Shown: piece after piece, positions 18,569 through 26,314 of the stretch | Numbering within the stretch: position 1 is the first letter of the stretch | How the letters are laid out: the number at the start of each line of letters is the position of its first letter | NCBI GenBank assembly: GCA_016882265.1 | Contig: VGVB01000017.1 | Coordinates: forward strand, 1-51,014 | DNA: 51,014 nucleotides | Source of the DNA: Gammaproteobacteria bacterium | Lineage (GTDB): Bacteria > Pseudomonadota > Gammaproteobacteria > Steroidobacterales > Steroidobacteraceae | Direction of reading: 5' to 3' | Program-made: the position numbers and the translations under genes | Notes under the pieces: generated by a model | Told to the model about the DNA's origin: nothing | The model's input: only the letters and a program-made list of their open reading frames with translations | The model's database searches: none

Positions 18569-18858
18569 CCCGCGCTCAATCCCGGCCGTTCTTCGACACG
18601 GCGGCGGTGCCGGATGACCTGTGTCCGATCGCCACGCGCCTGACGCCGATGCTGCCCGGCGACTGGCGCAGCATGCGGCCGGTGGTCGATCGCGAGCGCT
18701 GCGTCAAGTGCGCGGTGTGCTGGCTGTACTGCCCGGTCCAGTGCGTGGTCGAGCGGCCGGCCTGGTTCGACTTCAATCTCACCACCTGCAAGGGCTGCGG
18801 CATCTGCGCGCGCGAATGTCCGCAGCGCGCGATCACGATGGTCGAGGAGGGCGCATGA
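18565..18858 (+). CDS. padF: Phenylglyoxylate:acceptor oxidoreductase delta subunit (PadF-like ferredoxin)
   Basis: A 97-residue PorD-type subunit with two [4Fe-4S] motifs, CVKCAVCWLYCP and CKGCGICARECP, preceded by about 45 residues of N-terminal extension. In these complexes it carries electrons from the thiamine diphosphate site to the final acceptor. GTGA/ATGA-type overlaps bind it to its neighbours on both sides, showing translational coupling. The name follows the gene order; any PorD-like delta chain would look similar. Confidence 0.75.
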   Translation: MTRAQSRPFFDTAAVPDDLCPIATRLTPMLPGDWRSMRPVVDRERCVKCAVCWLYCPVQCVVERPAWFDFNLTTCKGCGICARECPQRAITMVEEGA

Positions 18859-20093
18859 ACGCCGTGCCGCAGCCGCAGGCGCAGACCGAGTCGCGAGTGC
18901 TCGTCTGCGATGGCAACGAGGCGGCGGCCTGGGCGGTGGCGCTGGCGCGCGTGGACATGGTCGCGGTGTATCCGATCACGCCGCAGTCCTCGCTGGTCGA
19001 GTACCTGGCGAAGTTCGTCGCCGACGGGCGCCTGAACGCCGAGATCGTCGATGTCGAGGGCGAGCACTCGGTGTTGTCGGTGCTGCAGGGCGCGGCACTG
19101 GCCGGCGCCCGCACCTATACCGGGACCTGCGGCCCCGGTCTCGCTTTCATGTTCGAGCCGTACCTGCGCACGCCGGGGCTGCGCCTGCCGATCGTGATGT
19201 CGATCGTCACGCGCGACACGCTGACTCCGCAGAGCGTCTGGGGCGGCCACCAGGACGCGATGAGCGTGCGCGAAACCGGCTGGATCCAGCTCTACTGCGA
19301 GTCGGTGCAGGAGGTGCTGGACACGACAATCATGGCCTACCGGATCGCCGAACACCGCAACGTGATGCTGCCGGTCAACGTCTGCCACGACGGCAACTAC
19401 CTGTCGTTCGGCGCGGCCCGGGTCGAGCTGCCGGCGCCGGCCGAGGTCGATCGGTTCCTGCCGCCGCCGGCGGTGCACTGGCACGCAGCTCTCGACCCGG
19501 AGCGGCCGATGGCGGTGGATCCGCTGACCGGCGGCGCCGGCGGGCCCGGTCCGGCGATGTTCGTGCGCTACCGCAAGGGGCACTGTGCGGCGATGCAGAA
19601 CGCGCTCAGTGTGATCGAGTCGGTGCATGCGGACTGGCACCGGATCATCGGTCGCCGCCACCCGGCGCTGGTGGAACCCTATCGCATGGAGGGGGCCGAT
19701 TTCGCGCTGGTCACGATCGGCTCGATGAGCGGGGCCGCGAAAGATGCGGTCGACGCCGCCCGCGAGCGCGGGCTCGCCGTCGGCCTCGTGCGCGTCAAGA
19801 CCTACCGGCCGTTCCCGGTGCAGGCGCTGGTCCGGGCGCTCGATGGCGTCCGCGCGATCGGTGTCGTGGACCGTTCCGTCAGCTTCGGCTGGAACTGCGG
19901 GCCGCTGTACCAGGATGTCCTGACCGCGCTGCAGTCGGCCGCGGCGCGGCCGGCGACGCTGAGCTTCATCGGCGGTCTGGCCGGCGCCGACCTGACGATC
20001 GGGCATTTCGAGCGGGCGATCGCGCTGACCCGGGCGCAGGCCCGGGAGGGACGTTCAGGCGGGGTCATCTGGCTGAACGAGGAGGATCGCTGA
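18855..20093 (+). CDS. padG: Phenylglyoxylate:acceptor oxidoreductase alpha subunit (PadG-like)
   Basis: A 412-residue alpha chain of a 2-oxoacid:ferredoxin oxidoreductase. The N-terminal GNEAAAWAVALA and YPITPQSSLVEYL motifs are classic for POR alpha. They are followed by EGEHSVLSVLQGAALAGART (residues 67-86) and the VWGGHQDAM loop near the substrate pocket; C-terminal positions such as MSGAAKDAVDAAR and RVKTYRPFP belong to the transketolase-C-like domain. With beta it forms the thiamine diphosphate site that decarboxylates the 2-oxoacid to an acyl-CoA. For phenylglyoxylate the product would be benzoyl-CoA, feeding bcr directly. ATG 18855 overlaps the padF stop, and one base separates it from padH. 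Confidence 0.75.
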   Translation: MNAVPQPQAQTESRVLVCDGNEAAAWAVALARVDMVAVYPITPQSSLVEYLAKFVADGRLNAEIVDVEGEHSVLSVLQGAALAGARTYTGTCGPGLAFMFEPYLRTPGLRLPIVMSIVTRDTLTPQSVWGGHQDAMSVRETGWIQLYCESVQEVLDTTIMAYRIAEHRNVMLPVNVCHDGNYLSFGAARVELPAPAEVDRFLPPPAVHWHAALDPERPMAVDPLTGGAGGPGPAMFVRYRKGHCAAMQNALSVIESVHADWHRIIGRRHPALVEPYRMEGADFALVTIGSMSGAAKDAVDAARERGLAVGLVRVKTYRPFPVQALVRALDGVRAIGVVDRSVSFGWNCGPLYQDVLTALQSAAARPATLSFIGGLAGADLTIGHFERAIALTRAQAREGRSGGVIWLNEEDR

Positions 20094-20094
20094 G

Positions 20095-21348
20095 ATGGCG
20101 CAGCCGGTCCGTTACCTGCTCGTGGGCGCGAGCCATGCGGCACTCTCAGCGCTGCAGGCGATCCGCATGCACGATCCGGATGGCAGCCTGACGATGATCA
20201 CGCGCGACGACGCGCTGCCATACTCGCCGACCGTGCTGCCGTATGTCGTCTCCGGGCGCTCGCAGCCGGCGCGCGTGGCGCTGAAGGATGAATCCTGGCT
20301 GGCGAGCCAGCGCGTGGAGCTCCGGCGCGGCCGGACCGTTACGGCGGTCGACACGACGGATTGCTCGGTTCGCCTCGACGATGGCAGCGTGCTCGGCTGG
20401 GAAAAACTGCTGCTGGCCACCGGCGCGGATCCGATCGTGCCACAGGTTCCCGGACTGGCCGGCGTGAAGTTTCACGTGCTGCGGCGGCTGACGGACGCGG
20501 TGGCGCTGCGCGATGCCGTAGCCGGCACGCGTGAAGCCATCGTTCTCGGCGCCGGCCTGATCGGCATGCACGCCGCCGAGAACCTGGTCAAGGCCGGCGT
20601 CGGCGTGACGATCGTCGAGATGCAGCCGCGGGTGCTGGCTGGATATTTCGACGCGGAGGCTTCGGCGCTGATCGAGACGACGTTCACGGACGCCGGTGTG
20701 TGCCTGCGGCTCGGGCGCCGGGCCGCGGCGGTCGCGGCCGCGGGCGAACGGATCCAGGTGCGGCTCGACGATGACAGCGAACTGGTTGCCGACCTGCTGC
20801 TGGTCGCGACCGGCGTGACGCCGGTACTCGACTACCTCGCCGGATCGGGGATCGCGACCGACCGCGGGGTTCTGGTCGACGACTGCATGCGCACCAGCGC
20901 GGCCGGCGTCTGGGCCGCCGGTGACGTGGCCCAGGCCCGCGATTTCTACGCCGCGGATCCGGGCGCGCGGATCATCAACGGGATTCTGCCGGATGCAGTC
21001 GAGCAGGGCCGGGTCGCCGGCCAGTCGATGGCCGGGGATCCCGGGCTGCGGCCGTATGAGGGTGGCGTGCCGCTCAATACCTACACCTACTTTGACCAGC
21101 AGGCCGTGTCCGTCGGCCGGCAGGATTGCGGCGCGACGGTCCGCAGCGAAGCCGGCGCCGGGCGCTATCTGCGCATCGTCATGGACGCCGACCGACTGAC
21201 CGGCATCTTCGGCATCAACTCGCCGTTCGACCCCGGCGTGATGTGGGAGATCATCCAACGGCGCATTGACCTCGGACCGGTGCGCGCCGCGTTCCTCGCC
21301 GACCCGCAGCGCGCCGCCCGCGGCGTGATGTCGCGTACCTGGCGCTGA
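20095..21348 (+). CDS. padH: FAD-dependent NAD(P)H:acceptor oxidoreductase subunit (PadH-like)
   Basis: A 417-residue two-dinucleotide-binding flavoprotein of the nitrite-reductase NADH-subunit/rubredoxin reductase family. The N-terminal FAD fold starts at YLLVGASHAALSALQAI. A second, NAD-binding fold contains AIVLGAGLIGMHAAENL near residue 145. A GVWAAGDVAQA motif near residue 270 closes the FAD site. In the Azoarcus phenylglyoxylate dehydrogenase this extra subunit lets the complex reduce NAD+; it is absent from ordinary pyruvate or 2-oxoglutarate:ferredoxin oxidoreductases. Its presence between alpha and beta is therefore the best evidence for a pad-type enzyme. Confidence 0.78.
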   Translation: MAQPVRYLLVGASHAALSALQAIRMHDPDGSLTMITRDDALPYSPTVLPYVVSGRSQPARVALKDESWLASQRVELRRGRTVTAVDTTDCSVRLDDGSVLGWEKLLLATGADPIVPQVPGLAGVKFHVLRRLTDAVALRDAVAGTREAIVLGAGLIGMHAAENLVKAGVGVTIVEMQPRVLAGYFDAEASALIETTFTDAGVCLRLGRRAAAVAAAGERIQVRLDDDSELVADLLLVATGVTPVLDYLAGSGIATDRGVLVDDCMRTSAAGVWAAGDVAQARDFYAADPGARIINGILPDAVEQGRVAGQSMAGDPGLRPYEGGVPLNTYTYFDQQAVSVGRQDCGATVRSEAGAGRYLRIVMDADRLTGIFGINSPFDPGVMWEIIQRRIDLGPVRAAFLADPQRAARGVMSRTWR

Positions 21349-21367
21349 GCAGAAGGAGCTGCAGCGA

Positions 21368-22741
21368 ATGCCGGCCTACAACACCATCGCCTTCCGCCCG
21401 GAGCTGTGCAACGGCTGCGGCGACTGCATGCGGACCTGCGCGGAGGTCAAGACCGGCAGCGCCGACAGCGCCAATGCCCGCATCCAGATCAGTGCCGATG
21501 GCGATACGTTGGCACTGGCCCTGTGCCGGCAGTGCGGGGATCCGAAGTGTGTCGCCAACTGCCCGGCCGCCGCACTCGACAAGCGCCTGGCTGACGGCGT
21601 GATCGCCTGGGACGGCAGCAAGTGCGTCAACTGCCTGCTGTGCACCGTGGGCTGCGCCTACGGCGGCATCGTCTACAACGCCGCCGCGCAGCACGTCGTT
21701 AAGTGCGATACCTGCGCCGGGGATCCGGCCTGCGTCAGGGTCTGCAGCACCGGCGCTCTGCGCTACCTCACGACCGCGCGGATCTACAACGAGGTCGGCG
21801 ATCTCGAGGATCTGTTTGCGCCGGGTCTGTCCGGCTGCCAGGGCTGCAACACCGAACTGGTGATGCGGCACGCCCTGCGCCGCATCGGCCCCGACACGGT
21901 GCTGGCGACGCCGCCGGGCTGCATTCCCGGCATGGGCTCGGTCGGTTACAACGGCCAGACCGGGACCAAGGTGCCGGTGTTCCATCCGCTGCTGACCAAC
22001 ACGGCGTCCATGCTGACCGGCATCAGGCGCCAGTATCGCCGGCTCGGCCGCAAGGTCCACGCGGTGGCCCTGGCCGGGGACGGCGGTGCCGCCGACGTGG
22101 GCTTTCAGTCGCTGTCCGGGGCGGCTGAACGCGGCGAGGAGATCCTGTTCATCTGCGTGGACAACGAAGGCTACATGAACACCGGCATGCAGCGCTCGAG
22201 CTGTACGCCGTTCGGTGCATGGACCTCGACCACGCCGGTCGGTGAACGGGGGCGTGGCAAGACGCAGCACGCGAAGAATCTGCCGGTCATCATGATGATG
22301 CACAACTGCGAGTACGTGGCGACCGCCTCGACCGGCTTCATGGAGGATCTTTACGCCAAGCTGGACCGGGCGCTGGCGGCTTCCGAACGGGGCTTCGCCT
22401 ACCTGCACATCTACTCGCCGTGCACCACCGGCTGGCGGTTCCCGTCGCAGGACAACATCGAGGTGGCGCGCAAGGCCGTCGAGTCTGACTTCGTGCTGCT
22501 GTGGGAATTCACGCCGGCCGCCGGGCTGCAGTTGACCCGCGACGTCAGTCACCCGGTGTCGATCAGCGAGTACCTGCGGGTGCTCGGCAAGTTCCGGCAC
22601 CTCGATGACGCCGAGGTGCATGAAATCGAGGCCGCAGTGGAACGCAACCGCCAGTTCATCACCGGTCTCGCCCAGGGCCAGCACCCGGCGATGGCGCGCC
22701 TTGCCGCGGATCGCGCTGACGATACCGGCGCGCGGTCCTGA
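21368..22741 (+). CDS. padI: Phenylglyoxylate:acceptor oxidoreductase beta subunit with fused ferredoxin (PadI-like)
   Basis: A 457-residue fusion. Residues 1-150 form a HycB-like four-cluster ferredoxin domain (CNGCGDCMRTC, CRQCGDPKCVANCP, CVNCLLCTVGC, CDTCAGDPACVRVC). Residues 155-440 are the thiamine-diphosphate-binding beta chain with GCQGCNTELV, PPGCIPGMG and the TPP motif from GDGGAADVGFQSL to FICVDNEGYMNTG. The fused multi-cluster domain, together with the separate delta subunit, gives this enzyme an unusually long wire of Fe-S centres, consistent with the five-subunit phenylglyoxylate enzyme. AGAAGGAG precedes the ATG. It ends the plus-strand operon, 16 bases before the convergent YceI gene. 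Confidence 0.76.
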   Translation: MPAYNTIAFRPELCNGCGDCMRTCAEVKTGSADSANARIQISADGDTLALALCRQCGDPKCVANCPAAALDKRLADGVIAWDGSKCVNCLLCTVGCAYGGIVYNAAAQHVVKCDTCAGDPACVRVCSTGALRYLTTARIYNEVGDLEDLFAPGLSGCQGCNTELVMRHALRRIGPDTVLATPPGCIPGMGSVGYNGQTGTKVPVFHPLLTNTASMLTGIRRQYRRLGRKVHAVALAGDGGAADVGFQSLSGAAERGEEILFICVDNEGYMNTGMQRSSCTPFGAWTSTTPVGERGRGKTQHAKNLPVIMMMHNCEYVATASTGFMEDLYAKLDRALAASERGFAYLHIYSPCTTGWRFPSQDNIEVARKAVESDFVLLWEFTPAAGLQLTRDVSHPVSISEYLRVLGKFRHLDDAEVHEIEAAVERNRQFITGLAQGQHPAMARLAADRADDTGARS

Positions 22742-22754
22742 AGGGCACCGCGCG
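22729..22754. terminator. GC-rich hairpin between padI and yceI
   Basis: CGCGCGGT (22729-22736) and ACCGCGCG (22747-22754) form a perfect 8-bp stem with a 10-base loop, spanning the padI stop and the short convergent spacer. There is no U-tract, so it is at best a hairpin that slows or protects transcript ends. Confidence 0.35.
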
Positions 22755-22756
22755 GC

Positions 22757-23329
22757 CTACTCAGCGCGCAGCGCTTCGACCTGGATCAGGATCCGGACCT
22801 CGTCGGCGTTGCGCGGCAGGCCGTAGCTCATGCCGAATTCCGAGCGCCGGAAGCTGGCCGACGCGTCGGCACCGCAGACCTCCCGGTTCAACATCGGGTG
22901 CCGGACGCAGCGGAACGAGTGGATGGTCAGGGTCACCGGCCGGGACACGCCGAGCAGCGTCAGCTCGCCGTCCACGGTGGTCGGCGTCTCACCCTGCCAG
23001 CCGGAGATCGTGCCCCGGTAGGTGATCACCGGGAAGCGCTCGGCGTTGAAGAAGTCCGGCCCGCGGGCGTGTTCGTCGAGTTGCGCATGCCCGAAGCTGA
23101 TCGAGGCGGCATCGATGCGGATGTCCACCTTGCCGGTCCGCGCCGCGCGCTCGAGCGTCACGGTGCCGGACGATCGATTGAACTTGCCGCGCCAGATGGA
23201 AATGCCCATGTGGCCGGCCTCGAAGCTCGGATAGGTGTGACCCGGGTCGAGCTGGTAGGTCTGGGCGAACGCGGCCGCGGGTGCGAGCAGCAGGGTGGCG
23301 ACGAATCCCTGCATGCTCATCCGGAACAA
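22757..23329 (-). CDS. YceI-family periplasmic protein (first copy)
   Basis: A 190-residue YceI-like lipocalin-fold protein with an N-terminal signal peptide ending around AAAFAQ (residue 23). The family pattern is present: YQLDPGHTYPSFEAGHMGIS, FNRSSGTVTLE and a late SFRRSEFGMSYG. Members bind isoprenoid-like or amphiphilic molecules in the periplasm and are often encoded beside cytochrome b561, as here. A second start, ATG 23320, is possible. It is probably cotranscribed with the second yceI and b561 genes upstream on the same strand (27-base gap). Function in this locus is unknown. Confidence 0.88.
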   Translation of the reverse strand: MFRMSMQGFVATLLLAPAAAFAQTYQLDPGHTYPSFEAGHMGISIWRGKFNRSSGTVTLERAARTGKVDIRIDAASISFGHAQLDEHARGPDFFNAERFPVITYRGTISGWQGETPTTVDGELTLLGVSRPVTLTIHSFRCVRHPMLNREVCGADASASFRRSEFGMSYGLPRNADEVRILIQVEALRAE

Positions 23330-23356
23330 TCTCCGCGCTGGTTACCGGGGCGGCGC

Positions 23357-23917
23357 TCAGGACTGCGCCGTCACCAGGCGAAATCGGATTTCCACTTCGT
23401 CGGCGACGACCGCGGTGTCGGTCCAGGCGCCGCTGCCGACGTCGAACTGCAGGCGGCGGATCGGCAGCGATCCCTCCAGAACCTGTCGCTGGCCGTCGCT
23501 GGAATGCTGCACCGGCACGACCACCGCGAGCGTCCGGCCCTTGATCGTCAACAGGCCGGCCACTTCGAGACGCCCTGGAGCAAGCGCCGTGATGCCGCTC
23601 GACACGAAGGTCGCGACCGGGTGCTGCGCGGCGTCGAACCACTCCGGTCGCCGCAGCTCGCGGTTCAACTCCTCGTCACCGAGATCGAAGCTGGCGACAT
23701 CGAGCTGGACCCGGGCACTGCCGGTGGCCGGGCTGGCCGGATCGAAGTCGAGTTCGGCCTGAATCCGGCGGAACTCGCCCTCGATCGGTACGCCCATCTG
23801 GCTGGCGCGCGCGAATATGCGGCTGGTCGCGGCGTCCGCCGCGGGCGGCGCCGACCCGACCTGGGCGATCGCCGGAAGCGCCAGCGCGGCAGTCAGCAGC
23901 CAGGCGCGCGACCTCAC
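23357..23917 (-). CDS. YceI-family periplasmic protein (second copy)
   Basis: A 186-residue YceI-like protein with a signal peptide (VRSRAWLLTAALALPAIAQV). Its core includes FARASQMGVPIEGEFRRIQA and a C-terminal RLQFDVGSGAWTDTAVVADE, a more divergent version of the lipocalin-like domain than in its neighbour. The frame stays open far upstream, but the true start is the GTG at 23917, which overlaps the cytochrome b561 stop (GTGA); sequence upstream of it is the antisense or alternative frame of b561. The two YceI copies are diverged paralogues, so they probably bind different ligands. Confidence 0.8.
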   Translation of the reverse strand: MRSRAWLLTAALALPAIAQVGSAPPAADAATSRIFARASQMGVPIEGEFRRIQAELDFDPASPATGSARVQLDVASFDLGDEELNRELRRPEWFDAAQHPVATFVSSGITALAPGRLEVAGLLTIKGRTLAVVVPVQHSSDGQRQVLEGSLPIRRLQFDVGSGAWTDTAVVADEVEIRFRLVTAQS

Positions 23918-24450
23918 TCTGACTTCCGCCCCGCCAGGAACGGCAGCATCCGGGCCATCACCTCGTCGCGATCGATGGCCCGGGCGATGTGCAGGACCAC
24001 GAGCAGCAACAGCCCGAAGTTGAGACTCCCGTGAACTTCCTCCAGCAATTCGCCGAGCTCCTCGTTCTTGCTGACGAGGTCCGGCAGCGGAACGAGGCCG
24101 AGCCAGACCGTCGTCACGCCCTTGGCCGAACTCATCAGCCAGCCCGAAACCGGAATCACGATCACCAGCAGGTACAGCAGGTGATGCGTTGCGGCCGCGG
24201 TGATGCGCTGCCACGCCGGCGTGCCCGCGACCGGCGGCGGCGCCGGATGGCCCCAGCGCCAGGCGACGCGGGTCACCGCCAGCAGGAACAGCGTGACGCC
24301 GATCCACTTGTGATACGAGAACAGCTCGACGCGGGTCGGTGAAATGGGCAGCTCGTGCATGTACACGCCGAGCGGGAAGGTCACGAAGAGCAGCGCAGCG
24401 ATCAGCCAGTGCAGCGCGATGGCGGTCCGGGTAAAGCTGGTCGTAGTCAT
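23914..24450 (-). CDS. Cytochrome b561 family membrane protein
   Basis: A 178-residue four-helix di-haem membrane protein of the bacterial cytochrome b561 type. The N-terminal TRTAIALHWLIAALLFVTFP carries the first haem His, SYHKWIGVTLFLLAVTRVAWR the second, and THHLLYLLVIVIPVSGWLM and NFGLLLLVVLHIARAI the other two. Such proteins exchange electrons between quinones and periplasmic partners, including superoxide in some E. coli homologues. It is the first gene of a three-gene minus-strand unit with two YceI genes, an association seen in many proteobacteria. Confidence 0.9.
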   Translation of the reverse strand: MTTTSFTRTAIALHWLIAALLFVTFPLGVYMHELPISPTRVELFSYHKWIGVTLFLLAVTRVAWRWGHPAPPPVAGTPAWQRITAAATHHLLYLLVIVIPVSGWLMSSAKGVTTVWLGLVPLPDLVSKNEELGELLEEVHGSLNFGLLLLVVLHIARAIDRDEVMARMLPFLAGRKSE

Positions 24451-24629
24451 AGGCCGGCAGACTCCCTGTGGCTTGCGGTGTTCGACCGCCCGTCCGGCCC
24501 GGAGGTTCCGAGCGGGGCCGCCAGCGGCTGCCCTCCGTCACCAGGTTGAAGTCCCCGGCCTTGCGGATGCGGTCGAGCACCTTGGGATCACTCGATCCAT
24601 CAGCAGTATAGCTTTCCCACATGAAAGAT

Positions 24630-24661
24630 CGACGGTCGCGTCCGCTACGCCACGACCGTCG
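24630..24661. repeat. 9-bp perfect inverted repeat with 14-base loop
   Basis: CGACGGTCG (24630-24638) is matched by CGACCGTCG (24653-24661). The hairpin lies about 210 bases before the metV-metF fusion and about 180 bases before b561. It has no T-run on either side, so it could be a regulatory RNA stem or a protein site. Confidence 0.5.
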
Positions 24662-24720
24662 GGGCGCGCGATCTCGCGGCTGCTGCATCCCGCAGGTTCC
24701 GCTCAGGCCACTGATGCGGT

Positions 24721-24733
24721 ACGATAGTATCGT
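24721..24733. promoter_or_regulatory. Palindrome ACGATA-G-TATCGT, possible operator
   Basis: A perfect 13-bp palindrome in a locally AT-richer patch, about 140 bases upstream of the metV-metF fusion, partly echoed by TATCGG just downstream (24735-24740). The size and symmetry fit a repressor half-turn site or a promoter-embedded operator. No regulator is encoded next to it. Confidence 0.35.
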
Positions 24734-24871
24734 GTATCGGTACATCCAGCGGGCGGTCGGTACCGTGGCCCCGTGAGCGCTCAATGGGTCGCCAGCCCGG
24801 CGCTGCAGGCAGGATAATTCGTTGTCGGGCCTCCGGCGGGGCCGGCGGTCGTGGAGAGAGACAGGACGGCG

Positions 24872-26281
24872 ATGTACGCGGTGCGCCTGTGGTCGGTTCG
24901 GCATGCGCGCGGGTTGCGGCGGGTCTACCGCTGGGGCGCCGGCGTGGCGCCGCTGCTCGCGCCGCTGCTGCGCTGGCTCGGTCCCCGCCGCGGCGAGGCG
25001 TTGCTCTATCCGCTCGAGCGGACGCTGAAGCGGCTGTTCTTCGATTGCCGCGAGTGCGGCCAGTGCGTGCTGTCGCTGACCGGCATGGCCTGCCCGATGA
25101 ATTGCCCGAAACAGATGCGCAACGGGCCCTGCGGGGGCGTGCGGGTGGATGGCGGCTGTGAGGTGCGCCCGGAGATGCGCTGCGTGTGGGTCGAAGTGAT
25201 GGACGGGCGGCGGCGGATCGAGCCGGCTCTGGCGGAATCATGCCCGACACTGCCACCGGTCGATGGGCAGCGTCACGGACGCTCGACCTGGATCCAGGTG
25301 ATCCACGGCCAGCGTGAGCCGGTGGTCAGCGCACCACCACGACCGCCGCGTCGGGTGCGGTCCACGACGCTGGGGCCGTTCGAAGCGGCGTGCCGGTCCG
25401 GACGCACGGTGGTGACTGTCGAGCTGGCGCCGCCGGACTCGGCCGATCCGGCCGAACTGCTGGAGCGCGCAGCGGGTTTTCGCGGCCTCGTCGATGCGAT
25501 CAACATCACGGATGGCGCCGGTGGCAACTGCCACATGTCGAGTGTCGCCGCCGCGGCGGTACTGGCCGCGCATGGCTACGTGCCCGTGTACCAGACCGTC
25601 TGTCGCGACCGGAACCGGATCGCGATCCAGGGCGACCTGCTCGGCGCCGCCGCGCTCGGCGTGCGCAATGTGCTGTGCCTGACCGGTGACGACGTCTCGC
25701 GCGGCGACCAGCCGGAGGCACGGCCGGTGTTCGATCTCGATGCGGTCACGCTGCTCGGCATCGCGCGCGGCATGTGCGAGCAGGGTCAGTTTGCTTCCGG
25801 GCGCAGGCTGACGACCGCGCCGGACCTGTTCCTCGGCGCGACGGTCAACCCGTTCGTGCCACCGGGCGAGCAGCGGCTGGCCAACCTCGAGCAGAAAGTC
25901 GCCGCGGGGGCCCGCTTCATCCAGACGCAGTTCTGCTTCGACGTGCCGGCCTTTGCGGAGTTCATGGCGGCGGTGCGGCGGCGCGGCCTGCACGAACAGG
26001 CTTTCATCCTGGCCGGGGCTGGTACACTCGGTTCGGCGCGGGCCCTGCGCTGGATGGTGGCCAACGTCCCCGGCGTGCAGGTGCCGGAGGGTCTGCTGCG
26101 CCGCATCGAGGCGGCGGCCGACGAGCCGGCCGAGCTGAAGCGCGTCTGTATCGAGACGGTGCGGGAGCTGGCGGTCATCGATGGCGTCGCCGGGATACAC
26201 CTGATGGGACATCGCAACGAATCGGTACTGGCGGAAATCATCGTCGAGTCCGGGCTCGCGGCCCGGCCCCGGCAGAACTGA
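24872..26281 (+). CDS. Methylenetetrahydrofolate reductase with fused MetV-like zinc/Fe-S domain
   Basis: A 469-residue fusion. Residues 59-104 form a Cys-rich MetV-type (MTHFR C-terminal-like) domain with Cys59, 62, 65, 74, 78, 87, 96 and 104 (CRECGQC, CPMNCPK, NGPCGG). Residues about 165-465 are a MetF TIM barrel: TVELAPPDS at the start, the substrate strand NITDGAGGNCHMSS, CLTGDDVSRGD, and TQFCFDVPAF. In acetogens MetV and MetF are separate subunits that interconvert methylene- and methyl-tetrahydrofolate. Followed by corrinoid and methyl-transfer genes, this one may oxidise methyl-tetrahydrofolate or supply it. ATG 24872 is preferred to GTG 24851, although its ribosome site is weak. Confidence 0.85.
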   Translation: MYAVRLWSVRHARGLRRVYRWGAGVAPLLAPLLRWLGPRRGEALLYPLERTLKRLFFDCRECGQCVLSLTGMACPMNCPKQMRNGPCGGVRVDGGCEVRPEMRCVWVEVMDGRRRIEPALAESCPTLPPVDGQRHGRSTWIQVIHGQREPVVSAPPRPPRRVRSTTLGPFEAACRSGRTVVTVELAPPDSADPAELLERAAGFRGLVDAINITDGAGGNCHMSSVAAAAVLAAHGYVPVYQTVCRDRNRIAIQGDLLGAAALGVRNVLCLTGDDVSRGDQPEARPVFDLDAVTLLGIARGMCEQGQFASGRRLTTAPDLFLGATVNPFVPPGEQRLANLEQKVAAGARFIQTQFCFDVPAFAEFMAAVRRRGLHEQAFILAGAGTLGSARALRWMVANVPGVQVPEGLLRRIEAAADEPAELKRVCIETVRELAVIDGVAGIHLMGHRNESVLAEIIVESGLAARPRQN

Positions 26282-26314
26282 ACCAGAGAGCGGCGGCAAC
26301 GAGGAGAAGTGCGG

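Larger units (their letters stand above)
24451..24871. other. 421-bp divergent spacer between b561 and the C1 module
   Basis: No convincing gene is seen. The stretch holds a strong inverted repeat (24630-24661) and a short AT-containing palindrome (24721-24733), both described separately, and must contain promoters for the flanking divergent units. I could not identify a clear -35/-10 pair on either strand. A minus-strand open frame from 24622 (MWESYTADGSS...) is discussed under rejected items. Confidence 0.5.

Noticed and set aside
17996..22741. Assignment of the five subunits to 2-oxoglutarate:ferredoxin oxidoreductase (korAB)
   Set aside because: KorAB has two subunits and no FAD subunit; the presence of gamma, delta, an NAD-linked flavoprotein and a beta subunit with fused ferredoxin fits phenylglyoxylate dehydrogenase better, though substrate remains unproven.
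24400..24622. Minus-strand frame beginning MWESYTADGSSDPKVLDRIR
   Set aside because: It looks superficially protein-like for about 35 residues, but then runs on in the wrong frame over cytochrome b561 and becomes Arg/Pro-rich. No ribosome site or family was recognised, so it is not annotated.
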